Assembly (NCBI GenBank): GCA_026002855.1
Contig: BPGD01000001.1
Location: 1,861,001 to 1,925,000 of the forward strand
Source of the DNA: Bryobacteraceae bacterium
Lineage (GTDB): Bacteria > Acidobacteriota > Terriglobia > Bryobacterales > Bryobacteraceae
Direction of reading: 5' to 3'
Length of the DNA: 64,000 nucleotides
The number at the start of each line of letters is the position of its first letter. The stretch's first letter is position 1. The translations under genes and the position numbers were made by a program. This document shows positions 37,741 to 46,860 of this stretch, piece after piece. The notes under the pieces are model-generated. The model saw only the letters and a list, made by a program, of their open reading frames with translations. It was not told the origin of the DNA and did not search any database.

Positions 37741-39378
37741 ATGCGGCTGGGCGAGATTCTGATCCGCAAGGGCCTCATCGCGCAGGAAGACCTCGACCGC
37801 GCGCTCGAGCTCCAGCGCGAGCGCGGCGACAAGCTGGGCCGCATCCTCGTGGACCTCGGCTTCGCCGCCCAACGCGACATCGTCCAGGCGCTGGCCGAGC
37901 AGCTCGAAATTCCGGTGGCAAAGCTCGACGGCCCGCCGCTGATTACGCCCGAGACCGAGCGCCTTTCGGCCCGCTTCCTCCGCCAGTCGCGCCTCATCCC
38001 GCTGCGCATGGACGGCGGCGCGCTCGTGGTGGCCATGGCCGATCCGCTCGACTTCGAGACGCTTGCCGCCGTGCGCGTGGCCACCGGCCTGCGCGTGCGG
38101 GCCGAGATCGCTCCCGAAACCGAGATCCTCGACGCGCTCGAGCGCTACTACGCTGAAGATGAGCCGGAGGAGGCGGTGCTGGCCGGCGAGGACGCCGAGT
38201 CCGCCGCCGAGCTCGAACAGCTCCGCGACATGGCCAGCGAGGCGCCGGTGATCCGCCTGGTCAACGCGATGATCGCCCAGGCCGTGGAAAAGCGCGCCAG
38301 CGACATCCACATCGAGCCGTTTGAAAAGGAGGTCCGCGTCCGTTTCCGCATCGACGGCGTGCTCCAGGAGCAGGAGCCGCCGCCGCGCGAACTGAAGGCC
38401 GCCGTCATCAGCCGCCTGAAGCTGATGGCGAAGATGAACATCGCCGAGCGGCGCCTGCCGCAGGACGGCCGCATCAAGATGAAGACGCTCGGCCGCGAGG
38501 TGGACCTCCGCGTCTCGACGTTGCCCACCCTCTACGGCGAAAGCGTCGTCATGCGCCTGCTCGACCGCAGCGCCGGCGACTTCTACGACCTGCGCAACCT
38601 CGGCTTCGACGACCACATGCTGGCGCGCATGGAGTACTACACCTCGCTGCCGCACGGCATTTTCCTCGTCACCGGCCCCACCGGCAGCGGCAAGTCGACC
38701 ACGCTGTATTCGGCGCTCAAGCGGATCAACCAGAGCGACAAAAAGATCATCACCATCGAGGATCCGGTCGAATATCAGATGGACGGGATCAACCAGATCC
38801 ACGTCAATCCGCAGATCGGCCTCACCTTCGCCACCGGCCTGCGCCACATCGTTCGCCAGGATCCGGACGTGATCATGGTGGGCGAGATCCGCGACTACGA
38901 AACGGCAGAAGTGGCCATCCGCGCCGCGCTCACCGGCCACTTCGTCTACTCCACTCTGCATACCAACGACGCGCCGAGCGCGATCACGCGCCTCGTCGAC
39001 ATGGGCGTGGAGAACTATCTGATCTGTTCGTCGCTGGTGGCCGTTCTCGCCCAGCGTCTGGTCCGCGTCATCTGCCCGCACTGCAAGGCGCCCGCCGGCG
39101 AGCGGCTCGCCCCCGACGGCGCGATGATCCCCGTCTGGCGCGGGCGCGGCTGCGCGCGTTGCTTCGGTACCGGTTATCTGGGCCGCGTCGGCATCTTCGA
39201 GATGATGGAGATGAACGACGAGCTGCGCCGGCAGATCATGGCCGGCGCCGACGCCAGCGTCCTCACCGAAATCGCCCGCCGCCACGGCATGCGCTCGCTG
39301 CGCGAAGACGGCTGGATGAAGGTGAGGCAGGGCGTGACCACGGCCGAAGAGGTGCTGCGCGTCACGCAGGAGTTCTGA
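37741..39378 (+). CDS. gspE: Type II secretion ATPase GspE (PilB-like)
   Basis: The 545-residue hexameric ATPase drives pseudopilus assembly. It has the N-terminal GspE/PilB domain (MRLGEILIRKGLIAQEDLDR), Walker A (GPTGSGKST), Asp box (ITIEDPVEYQ), Walker B (QDPDVIMVGEIRD), His box (GHFVYSTLHTNDA) and the tetracysteine zinc site (CPHCKAP, later CARCFGTGY). The ATG at 37741 is preferred over an upstream in-frame start within the previous gene. T2SS versus type IV pilus is decided by the neighbouring gspG-K genes. Confidence 0.93.
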   Translation: MRLGEILIRKGLIAQEDLDRALELQRERGDKLGRILVDLGFAAQRDIVQALAEQLEIPVAKLDGPPLITPETERLSARFLRQSRLIPLRMDGGALVVAMADPLDFETLAAVRVATGLRVRAEIAPETEILDALERYYAEDEPEEAVLAGEDAESAAELEQLRDMASEAPVIRLVNAMIAQAVEKRASDIHIEPFEKEVRVRFRIDGVLQEQEPPPRELKAAVISRLKLMAKMNIAERRLPQDGRIKMKTLGREVDLRVSTLPTLYGESVVMRLLDRSAGDFYDLRNLGFDDHMLARMEYYTSLPHGIFLVTGPTGSGKSTTLYSALKRINQSDKKIITIEDPVEYQMDGINQIHVNPQIGLTFATGLRHIVRQDPDVIMVGEIRDYETAEVAIRAALTGHFVYSTLHTNDAPSAITRLVDMGVENYLICSSLVAVLAQRLVRVICPHCKAPAGERLAPDGAMIPVWRGRGCARCFGTGYLGRVGIFEMMEMNDELRRQIMAGADASVLTEIARRHGMRSLREDGWMKVRQGVTTAEEVLRVTQEF

Positions 39379-39379
39379 C

Positions 39380-40594
39380 GTGCCCTCGCTCCAGCTCTAC
39401 TTCCGCGCGGTGACGCCCGACGGGCGCAAGCGCACCGGCGTGCTGACGGCCCCCGACGAGGCCGCCGCCGCCCGCGAACTGCGCCGCCAGGGGCTGATTC
39501 CCCTCTACGTCGGCCGCTCGCCCCAGGGCGGCGGCCAGGCCGGGCGCCCTTCCCTTCGGCTCGGCAAACGCCGCGACGTGCTCTTCTTCACCCAGGAACT
39601 GGCGACGCTGCTGGCCGCCGGCGTGCCGCTGGACCGTGCCCTGGCCATCGTCGCCGAACTGAGCGCCCGCGCCGAATTCCGCGAAGTGGTCGAAGACGTG
39701 CTCCGCGCCGTCAAGGGCGGCAAGTCGCTGGCCGACGCGCTGGCCACGCGGCCCGCCTATTTTCCCCAGATCTACGTCAACATGGTTCGCGCCGGCGAGG
39801 CGTCGGGATCGCTGGCTCAGATCTTCGAGCGGCTGGCCGAGTACGAAAAGACGCGCGACGAGCTGCGCGGCTACATCGTCAGCTCGCTCGTCTATCCGGC
39901 GCTGCTGACGCTGGTGGGTGCGGGCTCGATCTTCATCCTGATGTACTACGTCGTGCCCCGCTTCGCGGCCGCGTTTGCGGCCTCAAGCGTCCGGATTCCC
40001 GCCATGACCCAGGCGCTGCTCAACTTGAGCCAGTGGGTCCGCGACTACGGGCTGTGGGTACTGGCGTCGCTGGCCGCCGCGCTGGCCGCCTTCCGCGCCT
40101 GGATCGCTTCGCCCGCGGGCCGCTACTGGTGGGACGGCTTCCGCCTGAAGCTGCCGCTGCTCGGCGAGGCGCTGCGCAAGGCCCAGACGGCGCAACTGGC
40201 GCGCGCCATGGGCACGCTGGTCGCCAACGGCGTGCCGCTGGTGCAGTCCATCCAGATCGCCCGCGGCATCCTCACCAACCGCCGCATGGCGGACGCGCTC
40301 GAGCTGGTCGCCCAGGGCGTCAAGCGCGGCGAGGGCCTGAGCGCCCCGCTGGCGGCCACCGGAATGTTTCCGCCGCTGCTGGCGCACCTGCTGACGATCG
40401 GCGAGGAAACGGGCCGGCTCGACACGATGTTCCTCCGCGCGGCCGAAATTTATGAGGCCGACACCCGCGCCTCGATCAAGCGCTTCACTTCGCTGTTCGA
40501 GCCGCTCATCATTCTGGTGATGGGCGTCGCCGTCGGCGCGCTCATTCTCTCCATGCTGATGGCCATCACCGGGATCAACGAATTGGCGATGTAA
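39380..40594 (+). CDS. gspF: Type II secretion inner-membrane protein GspF
   Basis: The 404-residue protein is the polytopic platform of the pseudopilus machine. It has two T2SSF domains (about 70-190, FFTQELATLLAAGVPL, and about 270-390, QLARAMGTLVANGVPL), each followed by membrane segments (LVYPALLTLVGAGSIFILMYYV and the C-terminal ILVMGVAVGALILSMLM). The start is GTG, one base after the gspE stop codon. It overlaps the next reading frame by one base (TAATG). Confidence 0.93.
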   Translation: MPSLQLYFRAVTPDGRKRTGVLTAPDEAAAARELRRQGLIPLYVGRSPQGGGQAGRPSLRLGKRRDVLFFTQELATLLAAGVPLDRALAIVAELSARAEFREVVEDVLRAVKGGKSLADALATRPAYFPQIYVNMVRAGEASGSLAQIFERLAEYEKTRDELRGYIVSSLVYPALLTLVGAGSIFILMYYVVPRFAAAFAASSVRIPAMTQALLNLSQWVRDYGLWVLASLAAALAAFRAWIASPAGRYWWDGFRLKLPLLGEALRKAQTAQLARAMGTLVANGVPLVQSIQIARGILTNRRMADALELVAQGVKRGEGLSAPLAATGMFPPLLAHLLTIGEETGRLDTMFLRAAEIYEADTRASIKRFTSLFEPLIILVMGVAVGALILSMLMAITGINELAM

Positions 40595-40614
40595 TGAAAG
40601 AAAGGAAGCCCCAC

Positions 40615-41058
40615 ATGGCGACTCGCAACCACAACAGGCAGACGCGGCGGCGCGGCATCACGCTGATCGAGATGCTCGTCGTGTTGACGATCATCGCGCT
40701 GTTTGCCGCGCTGGTCGCGCCCAGGCTGCTGAGCAAGAGCGACACGGCGCGCGTCACCGCGGCGCGCGCGCAGATCCAGGCCTTCATGACCGCGTTGGGC
40801 GCCTACAAGCTGGACACCGGCGCCTACCCGACCACCGAGATGGGACTCCAGGCCCTCCGCGTGCGCCCCCAGAACGTGCCGCAGTGGCAGGGCCCGTATC
40901 TTCAGCAGGACATCCCGGTGGACCCCTGGGGCCGCCCCTACATCTACCGCTACCCGGGCGAGCACGGCGACGAGCCCGAAATCATCTGCCTCGGCGCAGA
41001 CGGCCAGCCCGGCGGCGAAGGCGTCAACGCCGACATCGTGAGCTGGAAAGCCCAGTAG
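40615..41058 (+). CDS. gspG: Major pseudopilin GspG
   Basis: The 147-residue protein is the main pseudopilus subunit. It has the prepilin peptidase motif (RRRG-ITLIEMLVVL, cleavage after Gly), the hydrophobic N-terminal helix, and the GspG C-terminal half (YPTTEMGLQAL, DPWGRPYIYRYPGEHG, calcium-site region). I chose the ATG at 40615 because GAAAGGAAG precedes it; an ATG at 40594 overlapping the gspF stop would add seven residues. A prepilin peptidase is not in this window. Confidence 0.94.
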   Translation: MATRNHNRQTRRRGITLIEMLVVLTIIALFAALVAPRLLSKSDTARVTAARAQIQAFMTALGAYKLDTGAYPTTEMGLQALRVRPQNVPQWQGPYLQQDIPVDPWGRPYIYRYPGEHGDEPEIICLGADGQPGGEGVNADIVSWKAQ

Positions 41059-41061
41059 CCG

Positions 41062-41553
41062 ATGCGCGCCCAACGCGGCATCACGCTGCTTGAGATGCTC
41101 ATCGTGCTCCTGGTGGTGAGCCTGCTGGTGGGCATCACGTATCCGGCCATCGGCGCCGGGCTCGACTCGCTCCGGCTGCGCTCGGCCGCCGACGGCCTGG
41201 CCGCGCTGCTCGTGCAGGCGATGACCCGCGTCGAGAGCCGCCAGTCGCCAGTGGAGCTGCTTGTGGACCGCGCCGCGGGCAAAGTGGCCGTCAGCGACCC
41301 ACGCGGCGGCTTCCACCGCGAGCATCAGCTCGAGGCCGGCCTGTCGATCCGTGAGATTCTCCCTCCCGTGTCGGCCGCCGGCGAAGAGACCGCCCGCTCC
41401 GTCTTGCTAGTGCCCGGCGAGCCGTTTCCAGCCGTCGGCATCCTCATTGGCAACACCCGCGGCCAACGGCGGCTGGTGCGCATCGATCCTCTCACCGGCA
41501 TGGCCGTCGTCGAAACGCCGCCGGAACGCGTCTCGGAAGAGGGGACGCGGTAA
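41062..41553 (+). CDS. gspH: Minor pseudopilin GspH-like
   Basis: The 163-residue protein has the prepilin signal (RAQRG-ITLLEMLIVLLVVSLLVGI) and a GspH/FimT-like C-terminal beta domain (LRSAADGLAALLVQAM, PVELLVDRAAGKVAVSD). It is predicted to sit at the pseudopilus tip complex or its base. It begins three bases after gspG. The family call rests on order and the N-terminus. Confidence 0.85.
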   Translation: MRAQRGITLLEMLIVLLVVSLLVGITYPAIGAGLDSLRLRSAADGLAALLVQAMTRVESRQSPVELLVDRAAGKVAVSDPRGGFHREHQLEAGLSIREILPPVSAAGEETARSVLLVPGEPFPAVGILIGNTRGQRRLVRIDPLTGMAVVETPPERVSEEGTR

Positions 41554-41556
41554 GCG

Positions 41557-42039
41557 ATGCTCCGGCGCCGCAACGGATTCACGCTGCTCGAAGTGCTGGT
41601 CGCGACAACGCTCATGGCGGTGGCAGTCATCGGACTGCTGGGCGCGCTGCGTGCGTCGATGTCCAACGCCGCCCGGCTGCTTGAAGCCGAACGCGCCGCC
41701 GCGCTGGCGCGCCGCCAGATGGACGAGCTCCTTTCGAACCGCCTGCTGCCAAGAGGCGTGCCGCTGGAAGGCCGCTTCGCGCCGGAAGAGACCGGCGGCA
41801 TCGAGGCCGGCTGGCGCGCCACGGCCGTGCCCTTTGAGGGCGCCGTGCTTCAGCCGGGCGCCGCGCCGCCCGCCGGAGCCCCCATCCTCGTCCGCATCCG
41901 CCTGGAGGTCTGGTGGCGCAGCGGCGGCGGCGAGCGCACCTTCCCCTTGTCCGCCTACCGCGCCATGCGAATGACGGCCGCCGACGTCCCCTTTTTCGAA
42001 AGCATGCAGGAGGCCGGCGCTGCCGCCACATCGCCATGA
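41557..42039 (+). CDS. gspI: Minor pseudopilin GspI-like
   Basis: The 160-residue protein has the prepilin signal RRRNG-FTLLEVLVATTLMAVAVIGLL, followed by the LEAERAAALARRQMDELLSNRL helix typical of GspI, and a short beta region. With GspJ and GspK it should form the tip of the pseudopilus. It lies three bases after gspH and overlaps gspJ by four bases (ATGA). Confidence 0.85.
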   Translation: MLRRRNGFTLLEVLVATTLMAVAVIGLLGALRASMSNAARLLEAERAAALARRQMDELLSNRLLPRGVPLEGRFAPEETGGIEAGWRATAVPFEGAVLQPGAAPPAGAPILVRIRLEVWWRSGGGERTFPLSAYRAMRMTAADVPFFESMQEAGAAATSP

Positions 42040-42770
42040 CCAGCCCGGGACAGCGCGGCATGACGCTGATCGAGGTGCTCATCGCCATCACTCTGGTGGC
42101 GATGCTCGCCGCGGGAATGCTCTATGCGATGCGCGCCGGACTGGTGGCGCTGGAGTCCAGCTCGCGCCGCATCGAGTCGCTGCGCCGCGCCTCCGGCGCA
42201 CAACGGATCCTCCACGAACAGGTGGCCGGCTTCCTCCCCGTGATGGCCCGCTGCGGCGCCTCTCCGGTGCAGCCCGGCGGCCCGCCGGTGATGTTCTTTC
42301 AGGGACTGCCCGGCCTGGCCCGTTTCATCACCCGCTACTCGATCCAGGGCGGCAACCGCGGCCGCCCGCAGGTCGTCGAGCTGTTCGCGGCCGAGCGGCC
42401 CGAAGGCGGCTTCCGCCTGCTGGTGAACGAGATCCCCTACACGGGCCCCGAGGGCGCCGGCTTCCTCTGCCAGCCGCCGCAGATGGATCCGGAGCTGGGC
42501 GTCGCCCTCCCGGTGTTTCCGCCGCCCCGGCCGTCGCCACGCTCCTTCGTGCTGGCGGACCGCCTGGCGTACTGCCGCTTCGCTTATCTGGAAGACGATC
42601 TCGTGAACCCGCCGCGCTGGACGCCCCGTTGGCGGCGCCCGGACCTGTGGCCGGCGGCGATCCGCATCGAAATGGCCGCACTCGACCCGGCCGGCGCCGC
42701 CCTGCCGCCGGTCACTTTCACTGGCCGCATCCGCCCCAACCGGATGGCGGGGGAACGCTATGAGCCGTAA
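42036..42770 (+). CDS. gspJ: Minor pseudopilin GspJ-like
   Basis: The 244-residue protein has the prepilin signal QRG-MTLIEVLIAITLVAMLAAGM followed by a GspJ-like beta-rich domain. The ATG overlaps the gspI stop (ATGA), which fixes the start; an in-frame extension upstream is Arg-rich and lies in gspI. Its end overlaps gspK by 11 bases. Confidence 0.85.
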   Translation: MTSPGQRGMTLIEVLIAITLVAMLAAGMLYAMRAGLVALESSSRRIESLRRASGAQRILHEQVAGFLPVMARCGASPVQPGGPPVMFFQGLPGLARFITRYSIQGGNRGRPQVVELFAAERPEGGFRLLVNEIPYTGPEGAGFLCQPPQMDPELGVALPVFPPPRPSPRSFVLADRLAYCRFAYLEDDLVNPPRWTPRWRRPDLWPAAIRIEMAALDPAGAALPPVTFTGRIRPNRMAGERYEP

Positions 42771-43746
42771 CCGCACCAGGGGCGGCGCGCTGCTGATGGT
42801 GCTCTGGTTGAGCGCCGCGCTCTCCGCCATCGCCTTCTCCGTCGCCCTGCGCGTGCGTACGGAACTCGAACGCGCCGGCATCGGCCGCGAGGCCTTGCAG
42901 GCCTACTATCTTGCCTGTGGCGCGGCTGAGCGCGCCCTGAACTACATGCGCTACGGGCCCGGACCGCTGGACCCGCTCGGCCGGCCCCGCTGGTGGGACG
43001 CCCGCATCCCGCGGCTCGCGTTCCGTTTTCCTGAGGGGGACGCCATCGTGGAAGTCATCCCGGAATCGTCGCGCTTCAATGTCAATGCCATCGGGCGCGA
43101 GGATCTGCAACGGCTGCTGTTTGTCCTCGGAGTCCCGCCGGACCGGGCCCGCCTGATCACGAGCGCCGTTCTCCACTGGCGCGGCTCCGAACTCAGCGAT
43201 CTCGACACGCTTTATCTGTCCGCCTCGCCGTCTTTTCGGGCGCCCCGCGCGTCCTTGGAACAGATCGAAGAACTCATGTCGGCGGCAGGCATCACGCCCG
43301 ATCTTTTCTACGGCGGCTACACGCGCACGCCCGAGGGCGCCCTCGTGCGGCGCGCCGGCCTGCGCGATTGCCTGTCCGTGTTCAGCTCCGGCCGCCCGTT
43401 CGACATCAACACCGTCCCGCCGGCGGTGATGATGGCCGTTGGCGTGCCCGCGCCCGCCGCCGACATGATCGCGCGAATGCGGATGCAGCAACCCATCACG
43501 AATCTTCAGACGGTGGCCCCGCTGCTCGGGCCCGTTGCCGGGCGATTCCGTATCGGCGGCGACAACATCTACACCCTCCGTGCCACCGCCCGCGTTCGCC
43601 GCTCCGACGGCCGGCCCGGCGACGTTCGCCGCACCGTGGCGATGACCGTCCAGTTGCAGTCCACCGTCTCGCCGGAAGGTTTCCGCGTGCTCGCCTGGGA
43701 GGATTCGGCGCTGCCGTCGCCGGAGGTGGAAGCGTGGCTGCCCTGA
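42760..43746 (+). CDS. gspK: Minor pseudopilin GspK
   Basis: The 328-residue protein is the large tip pseudopilin. It has the short N-terminal signal with GGALLMVLWLSAALSAIAFSVA, the AYYLACGAAERALNYM helix, a central alpha domain (SRFNVNAIGREDLQRLL, DLDTLYLSA) and a second NTVPPAVMMAVGV helix-hairpin-helix-like segment. Glu at +5 after cleavage appears to be missing, as is common for GspK relatives. Confidence 0.88.
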   Translation: MSRNRTRGGALLMVLWLSAALSAIAFSVALRVRTELERAGIGREALQAYYLACGAAERALNYMRYGPGPLDPLGRPRWWDARIPRLAFRFPEGDAIVEVIPESSRFNVNAIGREDLQRLLFVLGVPPDRARLITSAVLHWRGSELSDLDTLYLSASPSFRAPRASLEQIEELMSAAGITPDLFYGGYTRTPEGALVRRAGLRDCLSVFSSGRPFDINTVPPAVMMAVGVPAPAADMIARMRMQQPITNLQTVAPLLGPVAGRFRIGGDNIYTLRATARVRRSDGRPGDVRRTVAMTVQLQSTVSPEGFRVLAWEDSALPSPEVEAWLP

Positions 43747-45065
43747 ACGCCCTCCTCGCCGCGCCGGCGCTGCGCACGCTGCTGCGCTTCGGCACCGGCG
43801 TCGGCATTGCCGTCGAAGGCAGCGCTCTCGATGTCTGCCTCGTGCAGGTGCGCCCCGGCCGCGCGCGGCTGCTCGCGCAGACGCGGATCGAAGGTTTCCG
43901 CGAACGGGCCGCCTCGGACTGGGGTCGGGAACTCGCCTCCTTTCTCGACTCCCGCCAGGCTTCGCACCTGGCGGCCTGGCTCGTCATTCCCCGCCACGAG
44001 GTCATCGTGCGCCACATCCGGCTGCCCGGCGTCTCCGACGCGGACGCGCCCGCGGCCATCGCCTTTCAGTTGGACTCGCTCCACCCGTTCGGCAATGAAG
44101 AAATCGTCCACGACTTCCAGCGCGCCGGACGCACCGCTTCGTTCACGCTCGCGGTCGCTGAGCGGCGGCTTATCGATTCCTACGCGGCGCTGTTCGCCGA
44201 GGCCGGCGTGAAGCTGGCCGGGCTCACCTTCTCCGGCAGCGCCGTCTTTGTTTCCGCACGGCTGTACGCGCCGCCTCCCTCCGGCGGCTTTGTGGCCGTG
44301 CGCGTGCTCGAGCCCGAGCCCGCGCCGCTGGTGGAGATCTATGGCGAGAGTCCGGCCTGGCCGCTGTTTTCGGCCGTGTTCGACGCCCCTCCGGAGCGTG
44401 CGGCTGCGCTGGCCGCGGCCGAGATGCGGCTGGAGGCGGACGCGGCGCCCCGCTCCTGGCCCGAGATCCTTCCCATGCCCGCGGGCGAGGACCCGCCCGC
44501 CAATCCGGCGGCCTGGGCGGCGGCGTTGGCGGCAGCCTGCCCGCACCTGGGCCAGCCCCTGAATCTGCTGCCGCCCGCTCTCCGCGCCTCGAGCTCCCGG
44601 GTCCAGTACATCCCGACCGCCGTGCTGGCCGCGGTGCTGGCTCTGCTGGCCGGGAGCCTGTTCATCGAAAATGCCTGGGCCGAACGGCAGTACCTGAAAA
44701 TTCTCGATGCCGAGGCGGTGAAGCTGGCGCCCCAGGCGCAGCGTGTCGAAAGGCTCGACCGGGAGCTGGCCGCCTCGATGGAACGGATCGAGCGGCTCGA
44801 CGCCTACCGCCGCCGCACCCGCGGCCACCTCGACATCCTGCTCGAACTGACCCGGATGATCGAGCCGCCCGGCATGCTGATGTCGCTCCAGATCACCCCG
44901 GACCAGGTTCTGCTCTGGGGTGAGACCGAAAAGGCCGACGAGCTGCTGAAAAAGCTCGAAGACTCGCCCCGCTTCGCCGGCGCGGAGTTCACCGCGCCGC
45001 TCACCCGCGGCCAGTCCGGCGACGTCTTCCGCATCCGGGTGCGCCGCGAAGGAGGCGCGCAGTGA
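43734..45065 (+). CDS. gspL: GspL-like assembly protein (PilM-PilN fusion type)
   Basis: The 443-residue protein has a cytoplasmic actin-like PilM/GspL domain (about 1-280, GVGIAVEGSALDVCLVQV, LPGVSDADAPAAIAFQL), a single membrane segment (about 301-318, IPTAVLAAVLALLAGSL), and a periplasmic coiled coil plus PilN-like domain. The GTG start overlaps the gspK end by 13 bases and has GGAGG seven bases upstream, so the start is well supported. It links the GspE ATPase to the periplasmic parts. Confidence 0.85.
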   Translation: MAALNALLAAPALRTLLRFGTGVGIAVEGSALDVCLVQVRPGRARLLAQTRIEGFRERAASDWGRELASFLDSRQASHLAAWLVIPRHEVIVRHIRLPGVSDADAPAAIAFQLDSLHPFGNEEIVHDFQRAGRTASFTLAVAERRLIDSYAALFAEAGVKLAGLTFSGSAVFVSARLYAPPPSGGFVAVRVLEPEPAPLVEIYGESPAWPLFSAVFDAPPERAAALAAAEMRLEADAAPRSWPEILPMPAGEDPPANPAAWAAALAAACPHLGQPLNLLPPALRASSSRVQYIPTAVLAAVLALLAGSLFIENAWAERQYLKILDAEAVKLAPQAQRVERLDRELAASMERIERLDAYRRRTRGHLDILLELTRMIEPPGMLMSLQITPDQVLLWGETEKADELLKKLEDSPRFAGAEFTAPLTRGQSGDVFRIRVRREGGAQ

Positions 45066-45661
45066 AGATGCCGACGCTCACGGATCGCGACCGCCGCGCG
45101 CTCGCGCTGCTCGCCCTGTGCCTGGTGCTTTTCTCGGCGGTCTACTTCTGGCCGGAAGACAGCGCAGCCTCTGTTGTCGGCGCCTCCGTCACCGTGGATC
45201 AGCTCGAACAGCGCGTCCGCAGGCTGCGCCGCATGGCCGCCGCCGCCCCGGGCCGCGAGGAGGCGCTGAAGAAGGTCCAGGCCGAGCTTGAGCGGCGCGA
45301 GCAGGGCCTTCTCCGCGCCAGCACCGTGGCCCAGGCCCAGGCCCAGATGCTCGAAATGGTACGCCGCGTCGCGAAAAACCGGCCCGAGCCCTTCACCCTG
45401 CGAGGCACCGAGTTCGGCCAGCCGCGCCCGCTGGACAGCGCCTACGGCGAGGTCGTGCTGACCGTGATCGTCGAGTCTCCCATCGATGAGCTGATCACCT
45501 TCCTCGCCGACGCAAGCAACCAGCCGGAACTGATCGCGGTGAGCGAAGTCCAGCTCAACCAGGCCGCCGGCAACCGCAAGATCATCCCGGCGCGGCTCAC
45601 CTTCACCGGCCTCGTGCCGCGCAGCCTGGTGCCTGAAAAGAAGGGAGGACTGGGGTTTTGA
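45062..45661 (+). CDS. gspM: GspM/PilO-like assembly protein
   Basis: The 199-residue protein has one N-terminal membrane helix (LALLALCLVLFSAVYFWP), a coiled coil (VDQLEQRVRRLRRM, then EEALKKVQAELERREQ) and a PilO-like ferredoxin-fold domain (AYGEVVLTVIVESPIDELITFL). It should pair with GspL in the assembly platform. The GTG overlaps the gspL stop codon (GTGA); ATG at 45068 is an alternative start. Confidence 0.8.
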   Translation: MKMPTLTDRDRRALALLALCLVLFSAVYFWPEDSAASVVGASVTVDQLEQRVRRLRRMAAAAPGREEALKKVQAELERREQGLLRASTVAQAQAQMLEMVRRVAKNRPEPFTLRGTEFGQPRPLDSAYGEVVLTVIVESPIDELITFLADASNQPELIAVSEVQLNQAAGNRKIIPARLTFTGLVPRSLVPEKKGGLGF

Positions 45662-46389
45662 GGGGCCGTCTGTTGCTGCTGAACCTCCTTCTGCTGGCCG
45701 CCTGCGTGGCCGCGGGCCTTCGGCTGCGGGCCCAGATGGAAGAACACAACCGCCGCCGGCAGGAGTTCCTGCGCTCCACCGTGACCCCGCCCCCGCCGCC
45801 GGCCCTGGCCCTGCCCGCGCCGCCGCCCCAGATCTCGGCGGCCGGCTACCTGGAAGTGGCGCAGAAGCTCCTGTTCAGCCGGGACCGGAACCCCAACGTG
45901 ATCATCGAGGTCTCCGCCCCCAAACCGGTTCCGCCGCTGCCCCGCTACTACGGGCTGATGAACTTTGGCGACGGGCCGCGCATCATCCTCGCCCCTCATG
46001 GCAAGCCGCAGAAGTCCTACGTCGTGGGCGACGAGGTGGGCGAGTTCCGCCTGGTGGCGCTTGAACCCACCGGCCTCGTCTTCGAGTGGGACGGCCGCCA
46101 GATCCGCAAACGCTTCGACGAGCTGCGCGACCAGGGCGAGCCCGCCCCGGCGCAACAGTCGGCCGCCGCCGGCCCGCCCGCGCCTGCCGCGCCCGCCCAG
46201 AACGTCTCCACCGTTTCCTCCGTCAGCACGATTCAGGACAAAAAAGGGCCCGGCGCCGAGGCGGGCGAAAACTACCGTTACTGTCAGCCGGGTGATTCGA
46301 GCCCCCCGGGCACGGTCATCGACGGCTACCGCAAGATCGTCCGCAAGTCTCCGTTCGGCGATCAGTGCCTGTGGGAAAAGGTGCAGTAA
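45658..46389 (+). CDS. GspC/PilP-like inner-membrane protein with C-terminal PFG motif
   Basis: The 243-residue protein has an N-terminal membrane helix (LLLLNLLLLAACVAAGL), a Pro-rich linker (about 40-60), and a homology-region-like beta domain (YYGLMNFGDGPRIILAPHG, then KSYVVGDEVGEFRLVALEP) that resembles GspC/PilP domains binding the secretin. After a Pro/Ala/Gln linker, the C-terminus adds an extra segment ending in RKSPFGDQCLWEKVQ, related to two segments of the next gene product. The start is TTG overlapping the gspM stop. Confidence 0.72.
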   Translation: MRGRLLLLNLLLLAACVAAGLRLRAQMEEHNRRRQEFLRSTVTPPPPPALALPAPPPQISAAGYLEVAQKLLFSRDRNPNVIIEVSAPKPVPPLPRYYGLMNFGDGPRIILAPHGKPQKSYVVGDEVGEFRLVALEPTGLVFEWDGRQIRKRFDELRDQGEPAPAQQSAAAGPPAPAAPAQNVSTVSSVSTIQDKKGPGAEAGENYRYCQPGDSSPPGTVIDGYRKIVRKSPFGDQCLWEKVQ

Positions 46390-46418
46390 AAACAGAAACA
46401 GAAAAGGAGGGTTTTGTT

Positions 46419-46835
46419 GTGAAACATTGTCTTTTGGTTTTGTTGTTTTTGGCGCTGGCCGCCGCCGGCGCCGCCGCCCAGGCGCCGCGGAAGGACCGGC
46501 CCGCCCCCGGGGCGAAGCCGGCCGCGGCCGTCACGCTGCCGGCGGATGCCGAGAAGATCTCCGACGGCGTCTGGCGCGCCAGGGACGCCCAGGGCCGGAC
46601 ATGGATCTACAAACGCACGCCCTTCGGGCTCATCCGCCACGAAGAGGCTGCCGCCGAGCCGCCGGCTGCCGCCGCCGGCCTCCGCGTGCGCGAGGCCGGC
46701 CCCGACCGCGTCGTTTTCGAGCGGAAGACCCCGTTCGGCCTCCGCACCTGGTCGAAGGGGCGGCAGGAGCTCGACGCCGACGAGCGCGCCGCCCTCCAGC
46801 AGTGGGAGCAGTCCGCCAGGAAGCAGCAGGATTGA
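46419..46835 (+). CDS. Exported protein with two PFG-motif repeats, unknown function
   Basis: The 138-residue protein begins at a GTG with AAGGAGG eight bases upstream and has a signal peptide (KHCLLVLLFLALAAAGAAAQA). Two related segments, WIYKRTPFGLIRHEE (about residues 60-74) and VVFERKTPFGLRTWSK (about 100-115), share a K-R/R-K-T-P-F-G core. The C-terminus of the preceding GspC-like protein has the same core. I know no family with this pattern. Its position between the GspC-like and GspD genes suggests a periplasmic accessory of the secretion machine. Confidence 0.75.
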   Translation: MKHCLLVLLFLALAAAGAAAQAPRKDRPAPGAKPAAAVTLPADAEKISDGVWRARDAQGRTWIYKRTPFGLIRHEEAAAEPPAAAAGLRVREAGPDRVVFERKTPFGLRTWSKGRQELDADERAALQQWEQSARKQQD

Positions 46836-46860
46836 ACGGATGGTTGGCAGGAGGTGCCTC

